The notes under the pieces are model-generated. The model worked only from the letters and a program-made list of their open reading frames with translations, was not told the DNA's origin and ran no database searches. A program made the translations under genes and the position numbers. From Diospyros lotus (lineage: Eukaryota; Streptophyta; Magnoliopsida; Ericales; Ebenaceae), in the NCBI RefSeq assembly GCF_014633365.1, contig NC_068349.1:32750753-32814752 (forward strand): a stretch of DNA of 64,000 nt, read 5' to 3'. Below are positions 59,801 to 63,687 of the stretch, one piece after another; the stretch's first letter is position 1, and every line of letters starts with the position of its first letter.

Positions 59801-61783
59801 CATATATGTTTTAATGTTTATGTTGTATTATTGTTGTTTTTGTCATCTTAACCTCAGTACTAATCTACAACAGTTTGTTTTTAAAGTTTTTTAATGTTTA
59901 AATTCATTATTTCACTTATTATTCCAACTTTGGTTTACTTGATATCAAATTGCATCAAAAAATTTTAAAAAAAAAAAACACTATTTTCAAGTCGCCGCCT
60001 AGGCCCCGCCTAGGCGCCCTAGGCGCTAGGCCCCAGTCGAGCGCCCGACTAGCGCCTAGCGCCTTTTAGAACACTGTTGAGAGAATTGAGGATCAGAATT
60101 TTGTTCAAAAGGGAAACATCTTGGTTCCCTTTTTGTGGGTTAGGGAGGCTATTCTGATAGGAACTCACTCTTTTGGATTGAATTCAATACTAGAGCAGTA
60201 GAAAATCAATGTTTACAAGGATTACAGCAATTGCTAGGATGAGTGTAAGCTAAAAACAACCAATCAGCCTATTCGAGAGGGCCTTCTCTCTCCCCACGAC
60301 AATTGTCCAGAATTTTTCTTGCCTCCTCTCTCCTTTCCCCTCGCCTTTTATACCCTTTCTTCATTTCGTTGCAGCCACGTGAATGAATACTCTTCCCTTA
60401 ACCAACTTTGGACTCTTCTGCCCTTGAGTCAATTTCCTTGGCTACCCTTGATTTTCCCCCCTTTTTACGCCTCTGATAGGTATGAGTAACAAGGGTCCTA
60501 ACATATTCTTTTCCCTTTAGAGTCCTTTAGCACTTTTTAAAGATGATTTATCTTTGTAAGTAGTTTAGGTCCATATAGAGTTCACCCATTTTTTAAAGAT
60601 TTCTTTTATAAGTTCTACATTAACCTCCTCCTCCCCCCACCCCACCCCCCCACCCCAAAAAAATAATAATAAATAAATAAATAAAATAAAATAAAATCAA
60701 TCTACAATATGATACTAGGGATGGGAAAATAAGATACCAATGATGAAGTCCATATTAGAAGGTATGTAATAGATTAGGAAAAAAGAAAAATAAAAAAGTG
60801 ACTTAAACATGTCCATTTTTTAACAAATTTCCCTTTCTCCAACTTTTTAGTCTTGTAATGAATATAAGATGGTTCTGATAAATATTTTCTTTCAAATACA
60901 ATTAAAAAGATAAATAAGAATAGATCTTGTTAAATAGAACTGATTGGCACCAAAATAACCTATCACTTCGTAATGTTCGGTAGTGTTTCAATTATTTAAG
61001 TTTTTTTAACTGAATTTAAGTTTTATGCTATTATTTGGATCACTTTCCTAGGAAACGGAAACATTCCGCTGTTTCTATAGAAACAATAGCAAGTTCTATC
61101 CTTTGTAGTAGACAAGTTAAGGAGGGGAATGATATTGACAGGGTGGTAGATTTTGCATAGAAACTGTGAGTAATCAGTAATACACCATCTTTGCTGGGTG
61201 GTTGTTGAGATATGGCATTTAGTTCAGTGGGTGATGATGCAAGCTGCCACAGATTTTCAGTTCATCTAAAGTATAGGGATTGCCTCCTCAAGGCACCAGA
61301 GATGTGCAAGCTTCTTAGACCTAAGTCTGACATAGAGTATCTCAAGCACGAGAAACCTTGGAGCTGGATCCATTGCTGAAACAAAACCACCCTTGTTTTC
61401 CTTTTTCTTGGCTGAGAGTTGATACTCAATTTTGCCTTCCCTCTTTCATGCAGTTCTTGGAGAACTGGCCCGTGCATCTAGATATATAGGCCTTCAGTCC
61501 ATACTTTTTATTTGATTGTGAAATATTCCCCTTAAGGTGCTTATTCCCTAATACATTTTACTTATCAAAAAATAATACAGAAACTGACATTTCCAAATGG
61601 AGCCCATAAAAAATTACCAGTGGTGTCCTTTTTGTGCTACAAAAAGAAGAGAGAATGTCTTGGACCAAATAAAAGCGCACAGTAGATACCTCAAAGTTAG
61701 ATGAAACAGATAAAGCAGATGACAGCTGACTGTTTTTGGAAGCTTCAGACTCTAAACTATTTCCAGCCAATCTTGAAGTTTCT
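14782..61783 (-). CDS. URB1: URB1/Npa1-like nucleolar pre-ribosomal protein, partial, 13 exons
   Basis: Thirteen exons joined on the minus strand give 4873 nt of continuous coding sequence: 61783-61690, 53154-53026, 52933-52673, 52575-52497, 41084-40996, 40903-40820, 28114-28040, 27920-27873, 23021-22926, 21897-21668, 18754-15228, 15109-15030, 14862-14782. Every junction is GT-AG and all phases agree. The protein matches my recollection of the plant URB1/Npa1 family (Arabidopsis EMB2788 type), for example [30 protein letters not shown] and [11 protein letters not shown]. In yeast Urb1/Npa1 acts in the nucleolus in early 60S pre-ribosome assembly; that role is family knowledge, not visible here. 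The protein is alpha-helical and armadillo-like, without signal peptide or membrane segment. The conserved Urb1 N-terminal domain should lie in exons beyond 64000, and the C-terminal exon(s) lie left of position 1. No frameshift or stop is seen, so the gene looks functional despite kilobase introns filled with transposons. Confidence 0.86.
15030..15109 (-). CDS. URB1: URB1 exon 12
   Basis: 80 nt encoding a charged helix, [20 protein letters not shown] and then GDDAKE. It completes a split Gly codon from exon 11 and ends in phase 0 before donor GTCAGT. The acceptor is TTCATGTAG. Confidence 0.9.
15228..18754 (-). CDS. URB1: URB1 exon 11, 3.5-kb main exon
   Basis: This 3527-nt exon holds about 1175 codons without a stop. 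It begins after TTTCTGCAG with [17 protein letters not shown] and ends ESLGMSNTG before donor GTGAGA. Recognisable family segments include [15 protein letters not shown] (near residue 75), [39 protein letters not shown], and a HEAT-like stretch [20 protein letters not shown] in the last quarter. A charged low-complexity linker ([20 protein letters not shown]) interrupts the helical fold. This probably includes the region called NopRA1 in the animal orthologue. The exon is free of insertions while all neighbouring large introns are loaded with them. Confidence 0.95.
18755..19029. other. URB1 intron, no feature
   Basis: AT-rich intron just upstream of the main exon. A short imperfect direct repeat (TATGTAGCTA...GTTTTRTTGAACACT) occurs twice between 18950 and 19025. 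Confidence 0.5.
19030..19760 (-). mobile_element. RTE-type LINE reverse transcriptase remnant
   Basis: Minus-strand reading gives [20 protein letters not shown] at about 19570-19510 and [20 protein letters not shown] near 19355-19300, the A(L)KKMK-GKAVGPDNIP block of plant RTE LINE RT. Antisense text from 19290 down to 19030 fits the next RT blocks, with many stops and frameshifts. It has the same orientation as URB1. Old fragment, no ends visible. Confidence 0.75.
20158..20835 (+). CDS. Unrecognised 225-codon ORF beside an LTR-like tail
   Basis: ATG at 20158 follows a purine-rich GGAGGAATTCCTAAAA and runs open for 225 codons. The protein is acidic and Glu-rich through residue 190 and ends in a very basic block ([20 protein letters not shown]) like a nuclear localisation signal. 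I do not recognise a domain. About 90 bp after the stop, an LTR-like sequence begins, so I infer an accessory ORF of a retroelement or a captured gene. It lies antisense to URB1 in the intron between exons 10 and 11. It could also be an exon remnant of an unrelated gene. Confidence 0.35.
   Translation: MEQPEEKCNIKDDINGEWHYPKGICNEQTDREAKAKGQSNIVERAVHIEGVSSKHMEEGVVELFAWNQEVLTENPVNIKEESAGTEVNLSRVAQGLEEEGKLDKKIRADHILQEQEVENLDEDPDPTKMVGVSLDHTSQVGTYFYTALEIGEGWPRIDEEADMHSLKAVFLEVWQPFGTAMEICEDNMLQVQEKQKRRNAKAKRNVPRRRKREKEIKQIVKMGIG
20929..21270 (+). repeat. Putative LTR fragment
   Basis: TGTTAGGAGATATTTGC ... GGTTCATGACA with a TATA-like TTATAAAAGGGC at 20999-21010 and a following CT-rich stretch, an arrangement common in plant LTRs. 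It ends with the near-palindrome ATGAACCCTAGGTTCAT. No second LTR or target duplication was found. Confidence 0.5.
21285..21315 (+). repeat. T-run/G-run
   Basis: About fourteen T followed by seventeen G and a GGTGGTTGGGGG tail: a homopolymer junction with quadruplex potential. Confidence 0.8.
21316..21667. other. URB1 intron, no feature
   Basis: Intron sequence between the T/G run and exon 10. I see nothing in it. Confidence 0.5.
21668..21897 (-). CDS. URB1: URB1 exon 10
   Basis: 230 nt encoding a well-conserved segment ([16 protein letters not shown], and [17 protein letters not shown] near the end). The acceptor is GTTTCAG and the donor is GTAATA. It leaves AG of a Ser codon, completed by T from the main exon. 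Confidence 0.93.
22105..22582. repeat. Tandem duplication, 2 x 239 bp
   Basis: ACATTACATGAGTCCTACTT starts at 22105 and again at 22344. The copies stay collinear through CCCATTTTCCAATCCTCT. They differ at a handful of positions and in the length of a TA microsatellite. It is a recent local duplication inside the intron between exons 9 and 10. Confidence 0.92.
22583..22925. other. URB1 intron with (AG)n
   Basis: Unique intron containing an AG microsatellite at about 22697-22719. Confidence 0.6.
22926..23021 (-). CDS. URB1: URB1 exon 9
   Basis: 96 nt, 32 codons, phase 0 to 0, including [20 protein letters not shown]. The acceptor is GATTCAG and the donor is GTATTG. It follows a 4.85-kb intron carrying an RTE 3' end and a SINE. 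Confidence 0.92.
23380..23700 (+). mobile_element. RTE LINE 3' terminal fragment
   Basis: Plus-strand frames read [18 protein letters not shown] and, after a frameshift, ...[14 protein letters not shown] and [13 protein letters not shown] text, matching the conserved RTE tail before the 3' end. It ends near GATAAAGGTTTGATATG. It lies antisense to URB1 and to the other LINE remnant. Confidence 0.7.
23701..25977. other. URB1 intron, mostly featureless
   Basis: No recognisable element for most of this stretch. An open frame of 115 codons at 24850-25197 (+) has no recognisable family and no splice context. A short L1-like tail (TTTTGTATATACATGTACTTGTCAAAAAA) lies near 25742-25773. Confidence 0.45.
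24395..24435 (+). repeat. 7-bp minisatellite (GGCAATA)n
   Basis: Almost six tandem copies of GGCAATA with one GACAATA variant. Confidence 0.9.
25978..26267 (+). mobile_element. tRNA-derived SINE with 11-bp target duplication
   Basis: Begins CCACCATGGTTTAGCTCCGTGG (box A-like) with GGTTCGAACC (pol III box B) at about 26031, and ends in A11 at 26257-26267. The flanks CATTCATATTA (25967-25977) and CATTCGTATTA (26271-26281) form the target duplication. Confidence 0.82.
26282..26600. repeat. TA/CATA-rich low-complexity tract
   Basis: Long run of ATATGTATA/TACATATA words of either strand polarity, consistent with microsatellite decay. No gene. Confidence 0.7.
26681..26710 (+). repeat. (AAATCC)5
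   Basis: Five perfect tandem hexamers AAATCC. Confidence 0.9.
26800..27872. other. URB1 intron upstream part, no feature
   Basis: Intron between exons 8 and 9 after the repeat block. I see nothing beyond AT-rich sequence. Confidence 0.5.
27873..27920 (-). CDS. URB1: URB1 exon 8 (micro-exon)
   Basis: 48 nt, 16 codons, phase 0, encoding [16 protein letters not shown]. The acceptor is AATACAG and the donor is GTATGT. It is a small exon that gene finders could skip without changing frame. Confidence 0.9.
28040..28114 (-). CDS. URB1: URB1 exon 7
   Basis: 75 nt, 25 codons, phase 0 to 0, reading [20 protein letters not shown] and then QVIAK. The acceptor is CTCCACAG and the donor is GTTGCG (weak). 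It continues SPSH from exon 6 directly, as in other plant URB1 proteins. Confidence 0.9.
28115..28619. other. URB1 intron between exon 7 and Copia-4
   Basis: No gene. About 50 bp before the element, ATAAAAATAGTTTTGAACAG resembles ATAAAAATAGTTTTGGTCAG found just beyond the other end of Copia-4 (39926). Confidence 0.5.
28620..28813 (-). repeat. Copia-4 3' LTR
   Basis: 194 bp, TGTACAAGGGTAAAAATATT ... ATATCTTAAAA, matching the right LTR apart from scattered changes; the terminal CA has decayed to AA. Confidence 0.8.
28814..29880 (-). pseudogene. Copia-4 RNase H/RT remnant
   Basis: Minus-strand text is full of stops but clear in pieces: [18 protein letters not shown] near 29130, [14 protein letters not shown] near 29040, [18 protein letters not shown] near 28980, and an RT fragment with CKLKKSGCGLK near 29870. 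It breaks off there against Gypsy-1. Confidence 0.75.
29990..31784 (-). pseudogene. Gypsy-1 RT, RNase H and integrase remnant
   Basis: RT N-terminus at 31741-31439: [20 protein letters not shown]. Integrase H2C2 zinc finger at 31065-30766: [20 protein letters not shown], but the Cys pair reads RPIFQKC, so one ligand is lost. Integrase core at 30587-30354: [20 protein letters not shown] and [14 protein letters not shown]. Much of the RT core and RNase H is missing or decayed. Confidence 0.8.
31785..31850 (+). repeat. hAT-like terminus next to bZIP fragment
   Basis: TTTTTTAAAACATGCTAGACGCTAGTTGGGC... then CTAGGCGGGGC aligns with the reverse complement of the right end of the hAT at 59995-60073 (TAAAAGGCGCTAGGCGCTAGTCGGGC ... 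CCTAGGCGGGGC). It would be the 5' end of a related non-autonomous element; a matching right end was not found. Confidence 0.6.
31856..32190 (+). pseudogene. Captured first-exon fragment of a group I bZIP transcription factor
   Basis: In frame from ATG at 31856: [20 protein letters not shown], then [20 protein letters not shown] and [14 protein letters not shown]. Group I bZIPs (VIP1, RSG, AtbZIP18/29/30 types) have this N-terminal block, with an HHRRAHSE phosphosite motif before the DNA-binding region. The second codon is TAA, so it cannot be made from this start. The basic region and leucine zipper are absent; homology ends about GGEGGVG near 32190. It is GC-richer than its surroundings and on the strand opposite to Gypsy-1. 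The bZIP assignment rests on my memory of family motifs. Confidence 0.75.
32225..34110 (-). pseudogene. Gypsy-1 gag and protease region
   Basis: The gag part at 33380-33099 reads [20 protein letters not shown], the retrotransposon gag domain. A retropepsin-like region occupies 32597-32240 ([20 protein letters not shown], the end of the Gypsy protease with the LG-DW block). The DSG motif area near 32780 is degraded. Several stops and frameshifts. Confidence 0.75.
34136..34474 (-). repeat. Gypsy-1 5' LTR
   Basis: 339 bp with a GA-rich block (34199-34280) and a TATATATATAGG motif near 34343. TG/CA ends. Confidence 0.75.
34475..36100 (-). pseudogene. Copia-4 integrase, protease and gag end
   Basis: From right to left on the minus strand: the gag tail to about 35800; protease near 35680 reading [11 protein letters not shown], with the catalytic Asp of DSG replaced by Asn; the integrase zinc region [13 protein letters not shown] and [15 protein letters not shown] at 35260-35130; and the integrase core [15 protein letters not shown] at 34780-34730. 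It stops at LLGTP where the Gypsy LTR begins (34474). Confidence 0.78.
36101..38258 (+). mobile_element. Solo LTR, about 2.16 kb, in Copia-4 gag
   Basis: Starts TGTTAGTGTTGGTACCC and ends GGCGTTCCTCATCA, flanked by CTAAT (36096-36100) and CTAAC (38259-38263), a 5-bp duplication with one change. A TATA-like TATAAAAGGCC at 37361 sits about two thirds along, as a promoter would. No internal region, so it is a solo LTR. The exact left end could instead be TGTTGG at 36107. Confidence 0.7.
38265..39050 (-). pseudogene. Copia-4 gag N-terminal part
   Basis: Minus-strand fragments read [20 protein letters not shown] near 38850, [13 protein letters not shown] near 38690 and [10 protein letters not shown] near 38410, interrupted by stops. 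The rest of gag lies left of the solo LTR at 36101. Confidence 0.75.
39358..39915 (-). repeat. Copia-4 5' LTR, interrupted
   Basis: TGTATATGGGTAAAAATATT ... ATATCTTAACA. A 354-bp solo LTR and its duplicated TTTTA sit inside; the rest is about 199 bp, close to the 194-bp partner. Confidence 0.82.
39476..39829 (-). mobile_element. Solo LTR, 354 bp, in Copia-4 LTR
   Basis: Plus strand TGAACAAATAGGAG ... TTCCTTCAACA, flanked by perfect TTTTA repeats (39471-39475, 39830-39834). The partner LTR at 28620 lacks it, which fixes the boundaries. The minus-strand start TGTTGAAGG suggests minus orientation. Confidence 0.85.
39916..40819. other. URB1 intron between Copia-4 and exon 6
   Basis: Unique AT-rich intron. 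No supported gene. The segment 40330-40700 reads weakly like an antisense LINE ([10 protein letters not shown]... on the minus strand), but I cannot support it. Confidence 0.45.
40820..40903 (-). CDS. URB1: URB1 exon 6
   Basis: 84 nt, exactly 28 codons, phase 0 to 0, reading [20 protein letters not shown] and then LSSFSPSH. The acceptor is ATTGCAG and the donor is GTCAGT. It is 92 bp from exon 5. The next exon is 12.7 kb downstream across the largest complete intron in the window. Confidence 0.9.
40996..41084 (-). CDS. URB1: URB1 exon 5
   Basis: 89 nt encoding [20 protein letters not shown] and then SSVQHAVSQ. The acceptor is TATGACAG and the donor is GTTAAT. It enters at phase 1 (G|CT) and leaves at phase 0. 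It sits at the left side of an 11.4-kb intron that holds a Gypsy with a Copia nested in it. Confidence 0.9.
41085..41372. other. URB1 intron left of Gypsy-2
   Basis: About 290 bp of AT-rich intron ending in ATATG, the target site of Gypsy-2. Confidence 0.5.
41373..41801 (-). repeat. Gypsy-2 3' LTR
   Basis: 429 bp. It lacks the internal duplication present in the other LTR. Confidence 0.88.
41802..42760 (-). pseudogene. Gypsy-2 integrase core and C-terminal domain
   Basis: 42649-42389 reads [20 protein letters not shown] and [20 protein letters not shown], the Gypsy integrase core start. 42057-41830 reads [20 protein letters not shown] and [20 protein letters not shown], the post-core GPF/GPY-type module. 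No chromodomain is evident. Stops lie between the pieces. Confidence 0.82.
42766..43001 (-). repeat. Copia-5 3' LTR
   Basis: 236 bp. The outer TG has mutated to TT, and four extra bases (AGCT/TAGC) lie near the inner end. Confidence 0.9.
43009..46022 (-). pseudogene. Copia-5 pol: integrase, RT, RNase H
   Basis: Integrase core text at 45410-44990 ([40 protein letters not shown]) follows broken zinc-domain frames. RT 44757-43675 is a 360-codon open frame with [40 protein letters not shown] and the intact active site [12 protein letters not shown] stop at the end of RT (QLLTAG...) leads to RNase H at 43617-43009 with [19 protein letters not shown] and [20 protein letters not shown]. Of the Copias here this has the best-preserved RT, but stops in integrase make it non-autonomous. 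Confidence 0.88.
46023..47461 (-). pseudogene. Copia-5 gag and protease
   Basis: Gag starts [20 protein letters not shown] at 47461 with [20 protein letters not shown] and [20 protein letters not shown]; a frameshift near 46880 follows. The knuckle region near 46640-46570 has a stop. Protease at 46330-46280 reads [18 protein letters not shown] with DSG intact. Confidence 0.85.
47861..48092 (-). repeat. Copia-5 5' LTR
   Basis: 232 bp, TGTGAAAAATAGAGG ... TTTTTCCACA, with intact TG/CA. Confidence 0.92.
48024..50204 (-). pseudogene. Gypsy-2 pol: protease, RT, RNase H, start of integrase
   Basis: Protease [19 protein letters not shown] at 50204-50130 retains DSG. RT at 49574-48850 is open with [36 protein letters not shown] and YFDDILIY (catalytic DD intact). 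RNase H reads [19 protein letters not shown] at about 48700-48640, then frameshifts. The next frame (48407-48100) carries [15 protein letters not shown] and the integrase zinc finger [10 protein letters not shown], where Copia-5 inserted. Confidence 0.87.
50205..51515 (-). pseudogene. Gypsy-2 gag
   Basis: Starts [20 protein letters not shown] at 51515. The Retrotrans_gag region follows in broken frames (about 51200-50700), and a CCHC-like region around 50470 is followed by acidic [19 protein letters not shown]. Several stops. Confidence 0.75.
51548..52058 (-). repeat. Gypsy-2 5' LTR with internal duplication
   Basis: 511 bp. The 81-bp unit AATTAAAATCCTAAAAGAAT... is present twice (51824-51904, 51905-51985), which explains the length difference from its partner. 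Confidence 0.88.
52105..52290. repeat. hAT-type MITE fragment
   Basis: TAGGGCCCATTTGGCACTG followed by AAAAGC/GCTTTT-rich text, characteristic of abundant plant hAT MITEs (GGGCCCGTTTGGCACTG family). The right end is not clear. Confidence 0.5.
52497..52575 (-). CDS. URB1: URB1 exon 4
   Basis: 79 nt reading [20 protein letters not shown] and then VQALLP plus one base. The acceptor is TGTCAG and the donor is GTTCAA, leaving phase 1. The codon is completed by CT from the next exon 11.4 kb away. I looked for it because exon 3 and exon 5 had incompatible phases, and finding it restored the frame exactly. Confidence 0.9.
52673..52933 (-). CDS. URB1: URB1 exon 3
   Basis: 261 nt, 87 codons, phase 0 to 0. 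The acceptor is ATACCAG and the donor is a consensus GTGAGT. It starts [15 protein letters not shown] and ends HVLYACASQ, both typical of plant URB1. The frame stays open throughout. Confidence 0.9.
53026..53154 (-). CDS. URB1: URB1 exon 2
   Basis: 129 nt, 43 codons, phase 0 to 0, with acceptor TTCCTAG and donor GTAAAG. It encodes a helical segment including [20 protein letters not shown]. An 8.5-kb intron separates it from the upstream exon, and only 92 bp separate it from the next one. Confidence 0.85.
53155..53862. other. URB1 intron upstream of exon 2, no feature
   Basis: AT-rich intron. Small open frames here are not supported. Confidence 0.5.
53883..54087 (+). mobile_element. 5'-truncated L1 LINE end with 20-bp target duplication
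   Basis: About 205 bp ending GGTGTATACTGTACATTTTGAT... and TTAATAAAA plus a poly-A, the usual plant L1 3' tail. The flanks CACTTCAAAGAGAGGGCAAA (53863-53882) and CATTTCAAAGAAAGGGCAAA (54088-54107) are long duplications expected from target-primed insertion. Confidence 0.75.
54108..54963. other. URB1 intron, no feature
   Basis: Unique AT-rich intron ending in the hAT target site. Confidence 0.5.
55785..59774 (+). pseudogene. hAT transposase gene, interrupted
   Basis: ATG at 55785. A BED zinc finger lies at 55900-56030 ([20 protein letters not shown], with CPKA after). An in-frame TAG at 56289 is followed without frame change by the DUF659 part ([20 protein letters not shown]). A solo LTR splits [11 protein letters not shown]. 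It continues at 58206 with [20 protein letters not shown] and [20 protein letters not shown] (RNase H-like core). A one-base slip in a T-run near 58920 breaks the frame. An apparent intron (donor 59058 GTATAA, acceptor ending TATGTAG at 59157) leads to the dimerisation motif [19 protein letters not shown] at 59220-59277, and acidic C-terminal text ends at 59774. Structurally complete but disabled at four places. Confidence 0.88.
56715..58200 (-). mobile_element. Solo LTR, 1486 bp, inside hAT transposase
   Basis: Plus strand TGAAGGATCATG ... CATTTCCAACA with perfect CTGAC duplications (56710-56714, 58201-58205). Deleting it rejoins the transposase frame exactly. The minus-strand start TGTTGGAAATGTATGCCC is a common opening of plant Copia LTRs. 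There is no internal sequence. Confidence 0.9.
60084..61689. other. URB1 intron upstream of the hAT
   Basis: No gene supported. Contains a C-rich block followed by (AAT)n/(AAAT)n near 60628-60700. An L1-like tail (TTTTACTTATCAAAAAATAA) lies near 61556. Confidence 0.5.
61690..61783 (-). CDS. URB1: URB1 exon 1 of those seen (most upstream)
   Basis: This 94-nt exon encodes a low-complexity Ser-rich linker ([18 protein letters not shown]). The acceptor is GGCACAG at 61784 and the donor is GTATCT at 61689-61684. It starts with one base of a split codon and ends in phase 0, which fits the phase-0 start of the next exon. It is the weakest exon because the linker is poorly conserved in the family. 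The preceding exon is not in the window or was not recognised. Confidence 0.68.
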
Positions 61784-62193
61784 CTGTGCCATTAATGAAA
61801 ATTAGATGTCATTTGATAATATAGGAGACAACTTTGCATAATACATTTGAATAGACATAGAAAAAGAATATAGTATGATATAATCCAGAACATATGTAAA
61901 ATTTATGAAGAGTTTCTGGTAGGTTCTTATTATTCACAGAACCAATTTACATCTGTATTTAAAGGTAAATCCCGAAACCTTCATTAAGAAACTAGAAGAC
62001 TAACCAATAAGGAAACTAACTGCTGAGGAAACCTGTCTCCTAAGGAAACCTGTACATTTAGGAAACTAACTAAATAAAGGAAACATATCTATACATTAAA
62101 CACCTATACATTAGGAAACTAGAAATTAGAATCCCTTAAATTAAGCAATCACATAACTCCATAATCCTTAGTAGTCAACACTCCCTGCTTGTG

Positions 62194-63660
62194 TGTGGCG
62201 ACCCCACTCTCGGAGATCCCGATACCAAGGAATCCGAGAGGAAGCGCCAGACAGATTTACAACCTCAAATAAATACATTCCCAAACTCTCTTGACTTTAA
62301 TATAATGGAAGCAAACTACACAAATTCTTTTAGTAACAACATTAGGACCCAACCACCCATGATACATGAAAGGTGCAGTTAGGTTCAGTCTCACAAAACT
62401 TGACAGCTTCTCCTCTGCATCTAAAAACAACAGCTTCCAAGTATCTTTTTTGTCAGGACTATGCCAACGACATTTGACTATGCAGGACCGATCAACAAAC
62501 TTGGGCTAAATGGTCGACCGCCAAAGCAATCCTTCCACGAAACTGCATGCATGCAGGATCCAAAACAAAACACACACAACATGCCCCCCTACCCGCATGT
62601 CCTTAACCCCAAAGTGGGTACAGCATCATTCCCATAAAAAGATAGGGTGAACCAAAACCCTATTTAGCTCTCAACTGGGATCTAATAAGTGTTCAAGAGG
62701 AGACAACAAGATGCAGCATAATAGAGTGGGTATGACCAGTTTGTCTGAATACAAGGATTTCAAGCACAAATCTCATACCAGAAAGGAACCAATTGTCTGA
62801 ACAGAAAGAAGGTATAAGAACTTGGTTTGAAGAAACAAAGTATAAGAACTTGCATCTGAAATGGAAAAGAGAAATAAGAACTTGCCTATGATTAGAGAAA
62901 AGGTTGAGAACCTGCCTTTCCCAAAAGATTTCAAATCACTGTCACACACTTTGGAATTCTTTATTCGTAGCTTTCACAGTCTTCTCCCTTCTATTCCTCC
63001 TGTAAAGTCAAGGGCTTCTTCTTTCTAGACACTCCAATTCCAATCGCTGGCCTTCTCCTTATGAATTCCTCCAATTCATGCTGGCTTCGTTCTTATTTAT
63101 ACTCTGAATTCCTCTAATTGCAATCATAGCCTAACTTCAGCCTAATATTAATTCTTAGCCACAAAGCCTCTGAATTTACTCCCCCAAGACTCATCATTCT
63201 GCTCACAATTTCACTTGGCTGGAATTGCATTGCACATAGGAAATTCGAGGCTAGTGACAAACAATAGCAGAGGCAGCCCCAGCAACAGACACGTGGCGCC
63301 AGCAAAGCAGCAACATGGCCACCACGTGGAGCCCAAAACAGCGTCGTTTCAGCCTCCTCTGCTGGAATTAAATTCCATCATTTTCCACCAGCAACCCGTG
63401 CGTCCGCCTGCCCCGCATTTCGAACCCAGAACCTGCCCCCGTGCGCGACTGCCCAATGTGCAAGCCTCCTCACTTATATATGCGCGATCATTAAATTTAA
63501 GCTAATCCCGCTAACAGTTTCCAAAATCATACTTAGACCCCAAAATCTTCTGGAAAATCACAATCACCTCCCTCTTTAGAATTACATTAAATTCTAATTT
63601 CTTCCATAAACTCTCAAATCCACAAATATACAATAAATCATAAATAAACGGGTCGTTACA
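62194..63660 (-). mobile_element. Solo LTR, 1467 bp, Gypsy-like, in Copia-6
   Basis: Plus strand TGTGGCGACCCC ... GGGTCGTTACA with perfect TTGTG duplications (62189-62193, 63661-63665). On the minus strand it opens TGTAACGACCCG, typical of plant Gypsy LTRs. It sits between the LTR end and pol of Copia-6. A short frame at 63215-63505 has no recognisable domain and is not annotated as a gene. Confidence 0.88.
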
Positions 63661-63687
63661 TTGTGAGTGGATACCTTTCATTCTCAA

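Larger units (their letters stand above)
54974..60073 (+). mobile_element. hAT transposon, 5.1 kb
   Basis: The ends TGTTCTAAAA and TTTTAGAACA are inverted. The 10-bp direct repeat CTGTTGAGAG flanks them (54964-54973, 60074-60083); 8 of these would be the hAT duplication, and the rest may belong to the terminal CAGTG. GC-rich subterminal blocks of CCTAGGCG/CGCCTAGG words are present at both ends. It encodes a BED-finger transposase on the plus strand and is interrupted by a 1486-bp solo LTR. It lies in URB1's 8.5-kb intron, antisense to the gene. Confidence 0.9.
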
